Shown here one piece after another: positions 1 to 7,959 of a DNA stretch of 64,000 nt (position 1 is the first letter of the stretch; each line of letters starts with the position of its first letter). The stretch lies in the NCBI GenBank assembly GCA_963728785.1, contig CAVSKV010000004.1:186001-250000 (forward strand), written 5' to 3'. The stretch comes from JAGWRI01 sp963728785. GTDB lineage: Bacteria > Gemmatimonadota > Gemmatimonadetes > Gemmatimonadales > Gemmatimonadaceae. The position numbers and the translations under genes were made by a program. A model generated the notes under the pieces. That model had not been told where the DNA came from. It did not search any database and saw only the letters and a list, made by a program, of their open reading frames with translations.

Positions 1-114
1 AACGGAGCGTCTGAGCACCCGATGATTCAGGACCCTGCGTCATCTGCTTCCATGCTCCGTTCATGGTGCTCGAGGCGTCGCGGATGATGTCGCGGCCGGA
101 TCTCCACCGGTGCG
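1..114. other. intergenic edge of window with 8-bp inverted repeat
   Basis: No coding region is supported here. AACGGAGC at 1-8 is the reverse complement of GCTCCGTT at 54-61, giving a possible stem with a 45-nt loop downstream of the PP2C gene on the minus strand. There is no clear T-run and no tRNA-like T-loop. It may be part of a larger structure cut off by the window edge. Confidence 0.3.
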
Positions 115-1209
115 TCAGCTCCGGGCCCTGGCCAGCCACCACGCAGCGGCCGTGACCACGGCGATCACGAGCGCGCCGAGGAGCAGACGCTGTATCAACC
201 GGCCGCGGGCGCGCCGCTCCTCGGTCACCAAAGGCGATGCCTCCGGCGCTCTCAACCGCGCCGAGGGGCGGGCCACGGCATGCACCGGCGTGGTTTCATG
301 CCGGCTGAGGTCGTCGAGCAGGCGGTCGACGCCCGCGGGCGTGTTGCCGCGTTCACCCGGCGCGTACGTGCGATGGCCCACTTCGTCGCTGTGAGCGGCG
401 GGACTCAGCCCGTCGCCGTCGAAGCGGGCCGCGATCACCGTGATGTTGTCGGGGCCGCCGGCGCTGTTGGCGAGATCGATGAGCTGCTTGCACGCCGACT
501 CGAGGTCCGGCTGGTCGCGGATCACTTCGGCGATCTGGTCCCGCGACACCTGGCCGGACAGGCCATCGCTGCACAGCACGAGCACGTCATCTCGGCGGAG
601 CTTCTGGTGCGTCAGGTCGATCTTGACCGCGGCGTCCGGACCCAACGCCTGGAGGATGATGTTGCGCCGCTCGCTGCGCTCGGCTTCCTCCTCGGTTAGT
701 TCACCGGCCTCGACCAGTTTCTGCATGAGCGACTGGTCCTTGGTGATCTGGCGGGCCACGCCATCGCGCACGAGGTAGGCGCGGCTATCGCCCACCTGGG
801 CGACGTAGAGCGTGTCGCCGAGCAGGCCGGCGATCGTAGCCGTGGTGCCCATGCCTCGGTACTCGGCATGCCGGGAGGCAAAGGCGTTGATCTCGGCGTT
901 GGCCACCACAGCGGCGTGCTTGAGCGCCGCCGCGAACGCGTCAGGCGTCGCGTCCGGTCGGGCGAGCCAGTCCCGTCGTAGCTCGCGCAGTACGATGGTG
1001 GTGGCCATCTCGCTGGCGATCTCGCCGGCGGCCGCACCGCCCATGCCGTCGGCGACCATGAACAGCGATCCGCGTGTTCCGGTTTCGTGCGTGCGCACCG
1101 CGGGCCGCATGGACGCGTCGTCTGCGGTGAGGTCGGCGACGATGAAGGCGTCCTCGTTGTGCTCGCGCGTGCGCCCCACGTCCGTCTTTCCGAAGACGTG
1201 GACGATCAC
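115..1209 (-). CDS. PP2C-family protein serine/threonine phosphatase, membrane anchored
   Basis: This is a metal-dependent phosphatase of the PP2C/Stp family, which removes phosphate from Ser/Thr residues placed by Hanks-type kinases. Family motifs are present: GRTREHNEDAF near the N-terminus, VADGMGGAAAGE with the metal-binding Asp, VGDSRAYL, CSDGL and GGPDNITV. A proline/arginine-rich linker leads to one C-terminal membrane segment (LLLGALVIAVVTAAAWWLA), so the catalytic domain should face the cytoplasm. The GTG start at 1209 is chosen because the family begins here; an open frame upstream to 1395 lacks family similarity. It lies 76 nt downstream of the FHA gene, so the two probably form a phosphosignalling pair. 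Family assignment is firm; substrates are unknown. Confidence 0.9.
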   Translation of the reverse strand: MIVHVFGKTDVGRTREHNEDAFIVADLTADDASMRPAVRTHETGTRGSLFMVADGMGGAAAGEIASEMATTIVLRELRRDWLARPDATPDAFAAALKHAAVVANAEINAFASRHAEYRGMGTTATIAGLLGDTLYVAQVGDSRAYLVRDGVARQITKDQSLMQKLVEAGELTEEEAERSERRNIILQALGPDAAVKIDLTHQKLRRDDVLVLCSDGLSGQVSRDQIAEVIRDQPDLESACKQLIDLANSAGGPDNITVIAARFDGDGLSPAAHSDEVGHRTYAPGERGNTPAGVDRLLDDLSRHETTPVHAVARPSARLRAPEASPLVTEERRARGRLIQRLLLGALVIAVVTAAAWWLARARS

Positions 1210-1285
1210 GGATCCGCGCGCCGCCCCGCCAGAGGATGGCTTGGAGGGAGGGTTCACGAAATTTCCGCTCGTTGCAGGCCGATGC

Positions 1286-2314
1286 TCACACGTTCTCCAC
1301 GCGCAGGACCTGATCGCCCAGCAGCAACCGCTGTCCTTTCTTGACCATCTGCTCGCCACGCACGGCGAGCGCGACTCCGTTGCGGCTGCCGGCATCGTAG
1401 ACGAAGAAGTCCGCGTCTTCGGAACGGATCCCGGCGTGGCGCCCGCTCATCGTCTGATCGTACGGAAAGGTCCAGTCGCCCGTTTCGCGACCGATCAGGA
1501 TGCTGCGCCCCGGCGAGAGGTGGAAGGTGTCGCGCACGCTGCCATCGGCGCGCAGTTGTTCCAGCACGGCCACGTCCGTCGGCGGCACGAGCGAGCCCAT
1601 GCGCCTGGTGGAATCGGCCTCGGGCATGTGGGGACCCGGATATCCCAGCCGACGGAAGCGCAGCACCTGCGACCCCACGAGCATGCGGTCGCCATCGGCC
1701 AGCTTGGTGGGACCGTCGATGAACGCCCAACTTGCGTTGCGCGACCCGAGATCGCGCACCCAGAGTTCACCGCGGCGCAGGTCGAACCGGGCGTGCATCG
1801 GCGACATGTACACATCGTCGGGGAACCGGATGTCGGCGTCGCCGCGGCCCAGCACGGCGTCACCCCGGTCCAGGTTGAACGTTCTGGCCACGTCGCCGGC
1901 GTCGTTGAGCAGCGCGAGCCGCGGCCCTGCTTCACGCCGCGCGGCGCCGAGCCCCCGTGTGCTCGGGCCCGCCGCGGCCGGCTGGTCCACCAGCGACACG
2001 CGCTCGCCTACTCGCGAACCACAACGGGCGCAGAACAGGTCCACGCCCTGCTGGAACGGCGCGCCGCAACTGGCGCAGCTGCCCTCCGCGCGGGCCGCCG
2101 CCATCCGGCTGCCGCAGTGCGCGCAGAAGGGCAGGGATGCGTCGACGGCCTTGCCGCATCGCGAACAGGTGGTGCCGGAAGCAGCGGTTGAGTCGGACAC
2201 GCGGGTGTCGGGAATGCCTGAAGGGTGGGAGTAGGAAGGGGGCGGCGTCAGGAGAACGGACGGTGAAACGTGGTCACGGGTTGCGCGACCGACTCGCCGC
2301 CGCACGACGAACAT
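1286..2314 (-). CDS. double zinc-ribbon and tandem FHA-domain protein
   Basis: A phosphothreonine-recognition protein. After a variable N-terminus come two zinc-ribbon knuckle pairs: CSRCGKAV with CAHCGSR, and CASCGAPF with CARCGSR. Two FHA-like domains follow. The first contains VLGRGDADIRF, MSPMHARF and LRDLGSRN-type positions; the second contains ILIGRETGDWTF, SGRHAGI and DAGSRNG. FHA domains bind phosphothreonine peptides, and pairing with the PP2C gene just downstream suggests a kinase/phosphatase signalling module. The ATG at 2314 is preceded by GAGGT seven bases upstream, which supports this start. Partners cannot be read from sequence. Confidence 0.85.
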   Translation of the reverse strand: MFVVRRRVGRATRDHVSPSVLLTPPPSYSHPSGIPDTRVSDSTAASGTTCSRCGKAVDASLPFCAHCGSRMAAARAEGSCASCGAPFQQGVDLFCARCGSRVGERVSLVDQPAAAGPSTRGLGAARREAGPRLALLNDAGDVARTFNLDRGDAVLGRGDADIRFPDDVYMSPMHARFDLRRGELWVRDLGSRNASWAFIDGPTKLADGDRMLVGSQVLRFRRLGYPGPHMPEADSTRRMGSLVPPTDVAVLEQLRADGSVRDTFHLSPGRSILIGRETGDWTFPYDQTMSGRHAGIRSEDADFFVYDAGSRNGVALAVRGEQMVKKGQRLLLGDQVLRVENV

Positions 2315-2464
2315 GCCGTTACCTCATCGGCTCCGTACGGGAAAGCGCCATGAACCGCGAATATAGGACGCGCGGAATAGGGGGTCAATGAACCACCGAA
2401 TGCGCGCATGTGCCGCATGCGCCGTCGCTTCCCTCCGTCGCATCCCGATCATAGGTTCATATCG

Positions 2465-4096
2465 ATGCCGCGACCCGCCCCACGCGTTGCGTTGGCCGCC
2501 GCCGTTCTGGTCGCCGCGTGCGCTCCGTCAACCGTTCCAATTCCGCCACTGTCCCCAGCGCCCGCCGAGGCGGGGCGTGGCGCGGACGCCGCGTCCCGGA
2601 GGCCGGGTGCGAACCCGGCGCCCGGGGCCGGCGGCACCGAACCGGCTCCCCTCCCGCCTATTCCGTTCATTGCGGGGTCACTGAGCGTCCGCATGGTCTA
2701 TCCGGCCGCCGGTGCGTTCATCGCGTCCCGCGACTCCACGTACGTGCTGGGCTCGGTGGGCAACGGCAACGCTACTCTGACCGTGAACGGGCAGCCGGTG
2801 CGCGTGTATCCGAACGGTGCGTTCATGGGGTTCGTGGCCAACCCGCCGGCCGCCGCGCCGGAATACGACCTCACGGCGGTTCTGGGCGCCGACACCGTAC
2901 GCGCCACGCACCGCGTGCGGGTGCGCAATCCGGAGGCAGCGCTGGGGCCCTTCAACCCGCCGACTTTCGATTTCACGGCCGAATGGGTGCGCCTGGACGA
3001 TCCGACGTCGAGGCTTCCGGACACCGACCAGACGATCGTCGCGCGCCCCGCGCCGGGCGACACGTACCACTGGTTCTTCCTGCCGGGCACCGTGGTATGG
3101 CGGGACGGCCGCGTCGGCGGCTACACGCGCGTCAGGCTCGACAGTGCGCTCGCCGTGTGGGTTCCCGATTCTCTCACCACTCCGGTTGACGCCGAGGCCG
3201 CGCCGCACCGGGCGGCGCAGGACGCCGACGTAGTGGCGGCGCTCGGGTGGGCCGACTTCGTGCTTCCCGTTGGGCAGCGCCCCGCGTACTTCGTGGAGGA
3301 ACGCGACCACGCCATCGACTTCACGTTGTACGGTACGCGCGGCAACACCGACATCATCCGCTATCCCACCAACGATTCGCTGATCCGCCGCATAGACTGG
3401 GCGCAGGTGAGCGGCGACCGCGTTCGGTATACGCTGCACCTGAGCCGGCAGCCGTTCGGATATCTCGTGCTCTGGCGCGATGGGCGGCTCGTACTGCGGG
3501 TGCGCCGCCCGCCGGCCGTCGACACCGCGCATCCGTTGCGCGGCCAGGTGATCGCCGTCGACGCGGGCCATCCACCCGGCGGTGCCATGGGGCCCAGCGG
3601 CCTCGAGGAATCCGAGGCGACGCTCGCCGTCGCCCGGCGGCTCAAAACGCTGCTCGAGACCGAAGGCGCCGCGGTGGTGATGACGCGTGACACACCGGCG
3701 GCCGTCGCGCTCGACGATCGGCCGGTGATCGCCCGCCGCGCCGATGCCGACGCGTTCGTATCCATCCACCTCAACGCGTTTCCTGACGGGGTGAATCCGT
3801 TCACGGCCCTCGAGGGGAGCGCGACGTACTACTATTACGGGCAGGCCGAACCGTTGGCCCGTGCCGTGCAGGCAGGCGTGGTGCGCCACCTGGGGCTCCC
3901 CGACCAGGGCATCGTGTTCCGCAGCCTGGCGGTGGTGCGGCAGACATGGGTGCCGTCGATACTCTGCGAGGGCGCATTCATCATCGTTCCCCAACAGGAG
4001 GCTGCGCTCCGTACCCCGGCATTCCAGGACGCGTATGCGCGCGGCGTGGCAGCGGGACTGGCCGATTATTTCCGCGGCCTCGGAGCGTCGCGGTGA
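2465..4096 (+). CDS. N-acetylmuramoyl-L-alanine amidase, lipoprotein
   Basis: A peptidoglycan amidase (Amidase_3 family) that cuts the bond between N-acetylmuramic acid and L-alanine in the periplasm. The N-terminus MPRPAPRVALAAAVLVAAC is a lipoprotein signal with lipobox VAAC, so the protein should be membrane anchored. About 330 residues of Ala/Pro-rich linker and beta-rich domain precede the catalytic domain. That domain shows the zinc and catalytic residues in order: His in VDAGHPPGG, Glu in GLEESEATLAVA, His in FVSIHLNAFPDG and Glu in ILCEGAF. The start at 2465 is chosen for the signal peptide. The stop overlaps the next ATG by one base (TGATG), indicating translational coupling. Confidence 0.9.
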   Translation: MPRPAPRVALAAAVLVAACAPSTVPIPPLSPAPAEAGRGADAASRRPGANPAPGAGGTEPAPLPPIPFIAGSLSVRMVYPAAGAFIASRDSTYVLGSVGNGNATLTVNGQPVRVYPNGAFMGFVANPPAAAPEYDLTAVLGADTVRATHRVRVRNPEAALGPFNPPTFDFTAEWVRLDDPTSRLPDTDQTIVARPAPGDTYHWFFLPGTVVWRDGRVGGYTRVRLDSALAVWVPDSLTTPVDAEAAPHRAAQDADVVAALGWADFVLPVGQRPAYFVEERDHAIDFTLYGTRGNTDIIRYPTNDSLIRRIDWAQVSGDRVRYTLHLSRQPFGYLVLWRDGRLVLRVRRPPAVDTAHPLRGQVIAVDAGHPPGGAMGPSGLEESEATLAVARRLKTLLETEGAAVVMTRDTPAAVALDDRPVIARRADADAFVSIHLNAFPDGVNPFTALEGSATYYYYGQAEPLARAVQAGVVRHLGLPDQGIVFRSLAVVRQTWVPSILCEGAFIIVPQQEAALRTPAFQDAYARGVAAGLADYFRGLGASR

Positions 4097-7008
4097 TGCG
4101 TCGCGTGTTGGTGGTGCTGGCGCTCGTCACCGCATGGCCGGCGGCGGCTCGGGCCCAGCTCGTGCCGAACGCCGACTGGCAGACCATCACCACGGCGCAT
4201 TTTCGCGTGCACTTCACGCCGCCGCTCGAGTTGCTGGCCCGTCGTGCCGCCGCCTCCGCCGAGACGGCGTACGCGCAACTGTCGGCCGAGCTGCACCCGC
4301 CGCGCGGCATGATCGATCTGATCGTGGCCGACAACATCGACGCCACAAACGGCTACGCCAGTCCTTTTCCGACCAACCACATCGTCATCTACGCCAACCC
4401 GCCGGTGAACGAGACCGCGCTGCGGTTCACCGACGACCCCGACGCGATGGTGGTGACGCACGAGCTCGTACACATCTTCCAGCTCGACCGGACGCGCGGC
4501 ATCTGGGCGCTGGCCCAACGCGTGTTCGGACGTGCGCCGTACCTGTTTCCGGAGGAGTACATCCCGGGGTGGCTCCGTGAAGGGCTGGCCGTCTACTACG
4601 AGTCGAAGCTCACCGGTGCCGGCCGGGTGCTCGGATCCGACCACCGGATGATCGCCCGGGCGTACGCCAGCGAGCGGCGGTTTCCGTCGATTGATCGCAT
4701 CAGCTTCGGGGACGTCCGCTTTCCGTACGGGAATTCGCCGTACGTGTTCGGGTCGCTGTTCGTGGACTATCTGGCGCGAACGCGCGGCGACCATATTCGA
4801 TCGTTCGTGGAGTCGGAGGCCTCGCAGCTCGTTCCGCTCTGGATCGATCGGCCGGCCAAGCAGGCGTTCGGTATCTCGTTCAGTGATGCCTGGCGTCAGT
4901 GGAGCGATTCGATGACCAGGGCGGCGCCCGATCCGTCGCTGCCGACGCCCGGCTGGCGCTACATCACCGCGGCCGGCGGCTTTGCCAGCTTTCCGCGGTG
5001 GGCCGACGACACGGCCATCGTGTATTCGGGCACCACCGGGCGCGACAGCTGGGGAGCATACAGCGCGACGCTCGACGGCACGGTGGACCGCATCGACCGG
5101 CGGAACAGCGACTCGCCGACCCTGTTCGCACCGGGCAACGAGCAACTGTACACGCAGCTCGAATACGTGGACCCGTATACCATCCGTTCCGACCTGTTCG
5201 AGCGCCGCGGGCGCGAGACGCTGCGACTCACCCACGGCGAGCGGCTCAGCGTGCCCGACCGCCGGGCCGACGGGCGCATCGTCGCCGTGCAGACGCTGCC
5301 GGGCGGTACCCGTCTGGTGACGCTCGCCTGGGACGGCACCGAGCTACGGCCGCTCACCGGGGGGAGTCCTGACGAGCAGTGGACCGAGCCGCGCTGGTCG
5401 CCCGACGGCACGCACATCGCCGCCGCGCTCTGGCTGCGCGGGGGCACGTCGGAGATCGTGGTCATCGACACCACGGGTCGCATCGTGCAGCGGATCGCGC
5501 CGGCTCATGCCGTCCAGGCCGCACCCAGCTGGTCGCCCGACGGCACGCGGATCTACTTCACCTCCGACCGCACCGGCATTGCCAACGTGTACTCGGCCCC
5601 CTTCGCGCCCGGCGCCACGGGCGGGCTCGAAGTGGTCACGTCCGCGGCCACCGGCATCTTCTATCCCGGCATCTCCCCCGACGGACGGTGGCTCACGGGC
5701 TCGGTCGTGCTTGGTGATGGCTACCATGTGGGCATCGCGCCGGTGGACCGCCTGGTGCCAGCTCCGGCGCCGCCGCTGGCAACCGACGTCGAGCCGCAAC
5801 CCACGCCGCCTGCGGACAGCGTGACGACGCCGGCGACTCCGTACTCGCCCTGGCAGAGCCTCTGGCCCCGCTACTGGATGCCGGTGGAGGAAGCGTCCAT
5901 CGACGGCGGGATCCGACTGGGCGCTTACACCAGCGGCAGTGACCTCGTGGGGCGCCACAGCTACGACGCCCAGCTGTTCGTTCCCACCGACAACAGCGGA
6001 CTCACCGGGTACGCGGACTACACCTACGCCGGGCTGGGCATGCCGCTGCTCTCCGTGAGCGCGTCGCAGGACTGGCAGATGTCGGGCGTCATCCGCGACG
6101 ACCAGCGCAATGCTATCGGCACGCTGCGCCAACGGACGCGCTATCTCACCGCCGGTCCGACCTGGGTGCGCCCGCGCTACCGCACGTATGGCGTGCTGTC
6201 GCTCTTTGCTTCGCTGGAGACCCAAAGCTACGCCGCCAGCCCTGCCCCGCTCCTCGCCCGCATCGATTCGTCCTACCGCGCGACGAGCTACTACCCCACG
6301 CTCATCGCCAGCGGCGCATGGAGCAACGCGCAGTCGCCAATCACCGCCGTGTCGCCGGAGGACGGCGTGACCACGGCGTTCACGGCGCGCGAACGGTTCC
6401 AGAGTGGCAACGCTGCGCGCCAGACGCTGAGCGTGGTGGCGAACGCGACGGCGTACAAGTCCTTCGACTTTTCGGGGTTCGCGCATCAGACGCTGGCCCT
6501 CTACGGTGCCGCGGGGTTCTTCGACAACAAGGCCACCGACTATCTCTCCCTGGGGGGCGTGAGCGGATCGACGATCGTGCTGGCGCCGGGCGTGGTGTTG
6601 GGCGAGGGGCGGCTCACGTTTCCAGTGCGGGGCTTCCAGGCCGGTTCGCTCGTCGGCAACCGTGCATACGCGGCGTCGGCCGAGTATCGTGTGCCGCTGG
6701 CGCTCATCGACCGAGGCTACGGTCTGCTCCCGTTCTTCCTCGATCGCACGTCGCTGTCGGTGTTCTACGATCAGGGCAGCGCCTGGTGTGCGTCCGTGCT
6801 CCCCCAGGGCGCCGTCTGCCGTGATCCGGGGCTCGCACAGCGCTACACGTTGTCGAGCGCCGGAGCCGAGCTGAACGTCACCGCGGCCGTGCTCAATTGG
6901 GACACGCCCTATCTCGTCAGGGCCGGAGTTGCGTTCCCGACGCGGGGGCGCACGCTGCTCGGCGCGCCGCAGGTGGTCGGCTACGTCTCCCTCGGCCTTT
7001 CCTTCTGA
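4096..7008 (+). CDS. secreted gluzincin metalloprotease / TolB-type propeller / outer-membrane barrel fusion
   Basis: A 970-residue exported protein with three visible parts. After a signal peptide (MRRVLVVLALVTAWPAAARA), residues 30-300 form a gluzincin-like metalloprotease: HELVH at 122-126 supplies two zinc His and the catalytic Glu, and E162 in LREGLAVYYES is the likely third ligand, as in peptidase MA-like families. Residues 320-610 hold WD40/TolB-like propeller repeats with WSPDGT motifs. The last 330 residues look like a beta-barrel with aromatic-rich alternating strands and a terminal Phe (YVSLGLSF), as in outer-membrane proteins. The start overlaps the amidase stop, and the next gene starts 2 nt after this stop. 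The protease call is good; the barrel is an inference. Confidence 0.75.
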   Translation: MRRVLVVLALVTAWPAAARAQLVPNADWQTITTAHFRVHFTPPLELLARRAAASAETAYAQLSAELHPPRGMIDLIVADNIDATNGYASPFPTNHIVIYANPPVNETALRFTDDPDAMVVTHELVHIFQLDRTRGIWALAQRVFGRAPYLFPEEYIPGWLREGLAVYYESKLTGAGRVLGSDHRMIARAYASERRFPSIDRISFGDVRFPYGNSPYVFGSLFVDYLARTRGDHIRSFVESEASQLVPLWIDRPAKQAFGISFSDAWRQWSDSMTRAAPDPSLPTPGWRYITAAGGFASFPRWADDTAIVYSGTTGRDSWGAYSATLDGTVDRIDRRNSDSPTLFAPGNEQLYTQLEYVDPYTIRSDLFERRGRETLRLTHGERLSVPDRRADGRIVAVQTLPGGTRLVTLAWDGTELRPLTGGSPDEQWTEPRWSPDGTHIAAALWLRGGTSEIVVIDTTGRIVQRIAPAHAVQAAPSWSPDGTRIYFTSDRTGIANVYSAPFAPGATGGLEVVTSAATGIFYPGISPDGRWLTGSVVLGDGYHVGIAPVDRLVPAPAPPLATDVEPQPTPPADSVTTPATPYSPWQSLWPRYWMPVEEASIDGGIRLGAYTSGSDLVGRHSYDAQLFVPTDNSGLTGYADYTYAGLGMPLLSVSASQDWQMSGVIRDDQRNAIGTLRQRTRYLTAGPTWVRPRYRTYGVLSLFASLETQSYAASPAPLLARIDSSYRATSYYPTLIASGAWSNAQSPITAVSPEDGVTTAFTARERFQSGNAARQTLSVVANATAYKSFDFSGFAHQTLALYGAAGFFDNKATDYLSLGGVSGSTIVLAPGVVLGEGRLTFPVRGFQAGSLVGNRAYAASAEYRVPLALIDRGYGLLPFFLDRTSLSVFYDQGSAWCASVLPQGAVCRDPGLAQRYTLSSAGAELNVTAAVLNWDTPYLVRAGVAFPTRGRTLLGAPQVVGYVSLGLSF

Positions 7009-7010
7009 CC

Positions 7011-7517
7011 GTGCCAATCGCGCCGCGCATAGATTCCACCGCGTTCATCCATCCGCGCGCCTTCGTGTGCGGCGACGTGACGATCGGCCCCCGCGTCTCG
7101 GTGTGGCCCTTCGCCGCCATTCGGGGTGATACGGCCGCGGTGAGTATCGGTGCCGACAGCAACGTGCAGGACGGCACGGTGATCCACGTGGATCACGACC
7201 TGCCGTGTCTTATCGGTGCTCGTGTGGGCATCGGTCACCGCGCGATCGTGCACGGGGCCGTCGTCGCCGATGACTGCCTGATCGGAATGGGCGCCGTGCT
7301 GCTCAACGGTGTGCGGGTAGGTACGGGCTCAATCGTGGGTGCAGGCGCTGTGTGTCCCGAAGGCATGCAGATTCCACCGAACTCGCTCGTGCTGGGGGTA
7401 CCCGGCCGCATCGTGCGGACAACGACGGAGGCCGAGCGCACCCGGATCCGGGGGACGGTTGAGAGCTATCTCGCGCTTCAGGAGGAGCATCGGCGGGGGT
7501 TTTACCCGTCGTTGTGA
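7011..7517 (+). CDS. gamma-carbonic anhydrase-like hexapeptide-repeat protein
   Basis: A left-handed beta-helix protein of the gamma carbonic anhydrase/YrdA group. The repeats are plain: VTIGPRVSVWPFAAIRGD, VSIGADSNVQDGTVIHVD, IGHRAIVHGAVVADDCLIGMGAV. Zinc-binding His positions are retained in VIHVDHD, GHRAIVHG and the surrounding turns. Length (168 aa) is normal. A GTG start at 7011, two bases after the preceding stop, fits the family N-terminus (PIAPRIDSTAFIHP) and implies coupling to the preceding gene. Many members of this family have no proven carbonic anhydrase activity, so the activity is uncertain. Confidence 0.85.
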   Translation: MPIAPRIDSTAFIHPRAFVCGDVTIGPRVSVWPFAAIRGDTAAVSIGADSNVQDGTVIHVDHDLPCLIGARVGIGHRAIVHGAVVADDCLIGMGAVLLNGVRVGTGSIVGAGAVCPEGMQIPPNSLVLGVPGRIVRTTTEAERTRIRGTVESYLALQEEHRRGFYPSL

Positions 7518-7959
7518 GGCCGGGTGGGTTTCACGAGGCGCGCGGGGGGGTGTGGCGGGCGCGTGGGAGCGAGCAAAGCGGTGAATCATTTTTGTGATAT
7601 CGGCTCCGTCCCTTCGGCGCTTTCTCGGTGCCGTATGGCCAGTCGATGGATTTATATAAGCCATTGTGCAGTATGGATTTGTTGCTTGTGTGAGAGCTCT
7701 GGATGGCCGTTTTTCAGGGCCAGCCTATTGTTATCATTGTGTCACGATTTCTTATCAACGTTCAAGCCACTCGGTGCGCACGTTCGTGATGTTGATATCG
7801 TAAGCCATTGCTCTGCCTATGCTTACAGAGGGACTGGCGTGGTTTCACGATCCCGGGTACGTTGCGCGCCCACCCCATAAAGACGGCGTTTCCGCCGGTC
7901 CCCTGCGGGCGCCCGTTTTCTCGTTGACTTAGCATCTGTAATTAGGGAGTCTTTGCAAA
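7518..7959. promoter_or_regulatory. AT-richer leader region upstream of nrdJ
   Basis: This 442-nt gap holds no convincing gene. Its GC content between about 7590 and 7860 is visibly lower than the flanks. TAAGCCATTG occurs twice, at 7657-7666 and 7801-7810. An intrinsic-terminator-like hairpin at 7880-7919 sits just 40 nt before the nrdJ start, so a short transcript could end there (a small RNA, or an attenuated leader). I see no cobalamin riboswitch B12 box and no convincing NrdR box. A ribosome binding site, AGGGAG, lies at 7944-7949. Confidence 0.4.
7880..7919 (+). terminator. intrinsic terminator or attenuator before nrdJ
   Basis: AAGACGGCG at 7880-7888 pairs with CGCCCGTTTT at 7910-7919, with one bulged C and one G-T wobble. 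The loop can pair further, and the stem ends in TTTT. It lies inside the intergenic region only 40 nt before the nrdJ ATG, so it either ends an upstream small transcript or attenuates nrdJ. Confidence 0.5.

Noticed and set aside
5344..7017. Long open frame on the minus strand opposite the metalloprotease gene
   Set aside because: Its protein is Arg/His-rich with no domain, as expected for the opposite strand of a high-GC gene; the plus-strand protein has clear motifs.
7524..7880. Small protein gene in the nrdJ upstream region
   Set aside because: The frame has no ribosome binding site, no family similarity and a Cys/Ser/Arg composition unlike real proteins of this genome.
7518..7959. Cobalamin riboswitch upstream of the B12-dependent reductase gene
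   Set aside because: No B12-box-like sequence or matching arm pattern could be found by eye; only the terminator-like hairpin is supported.
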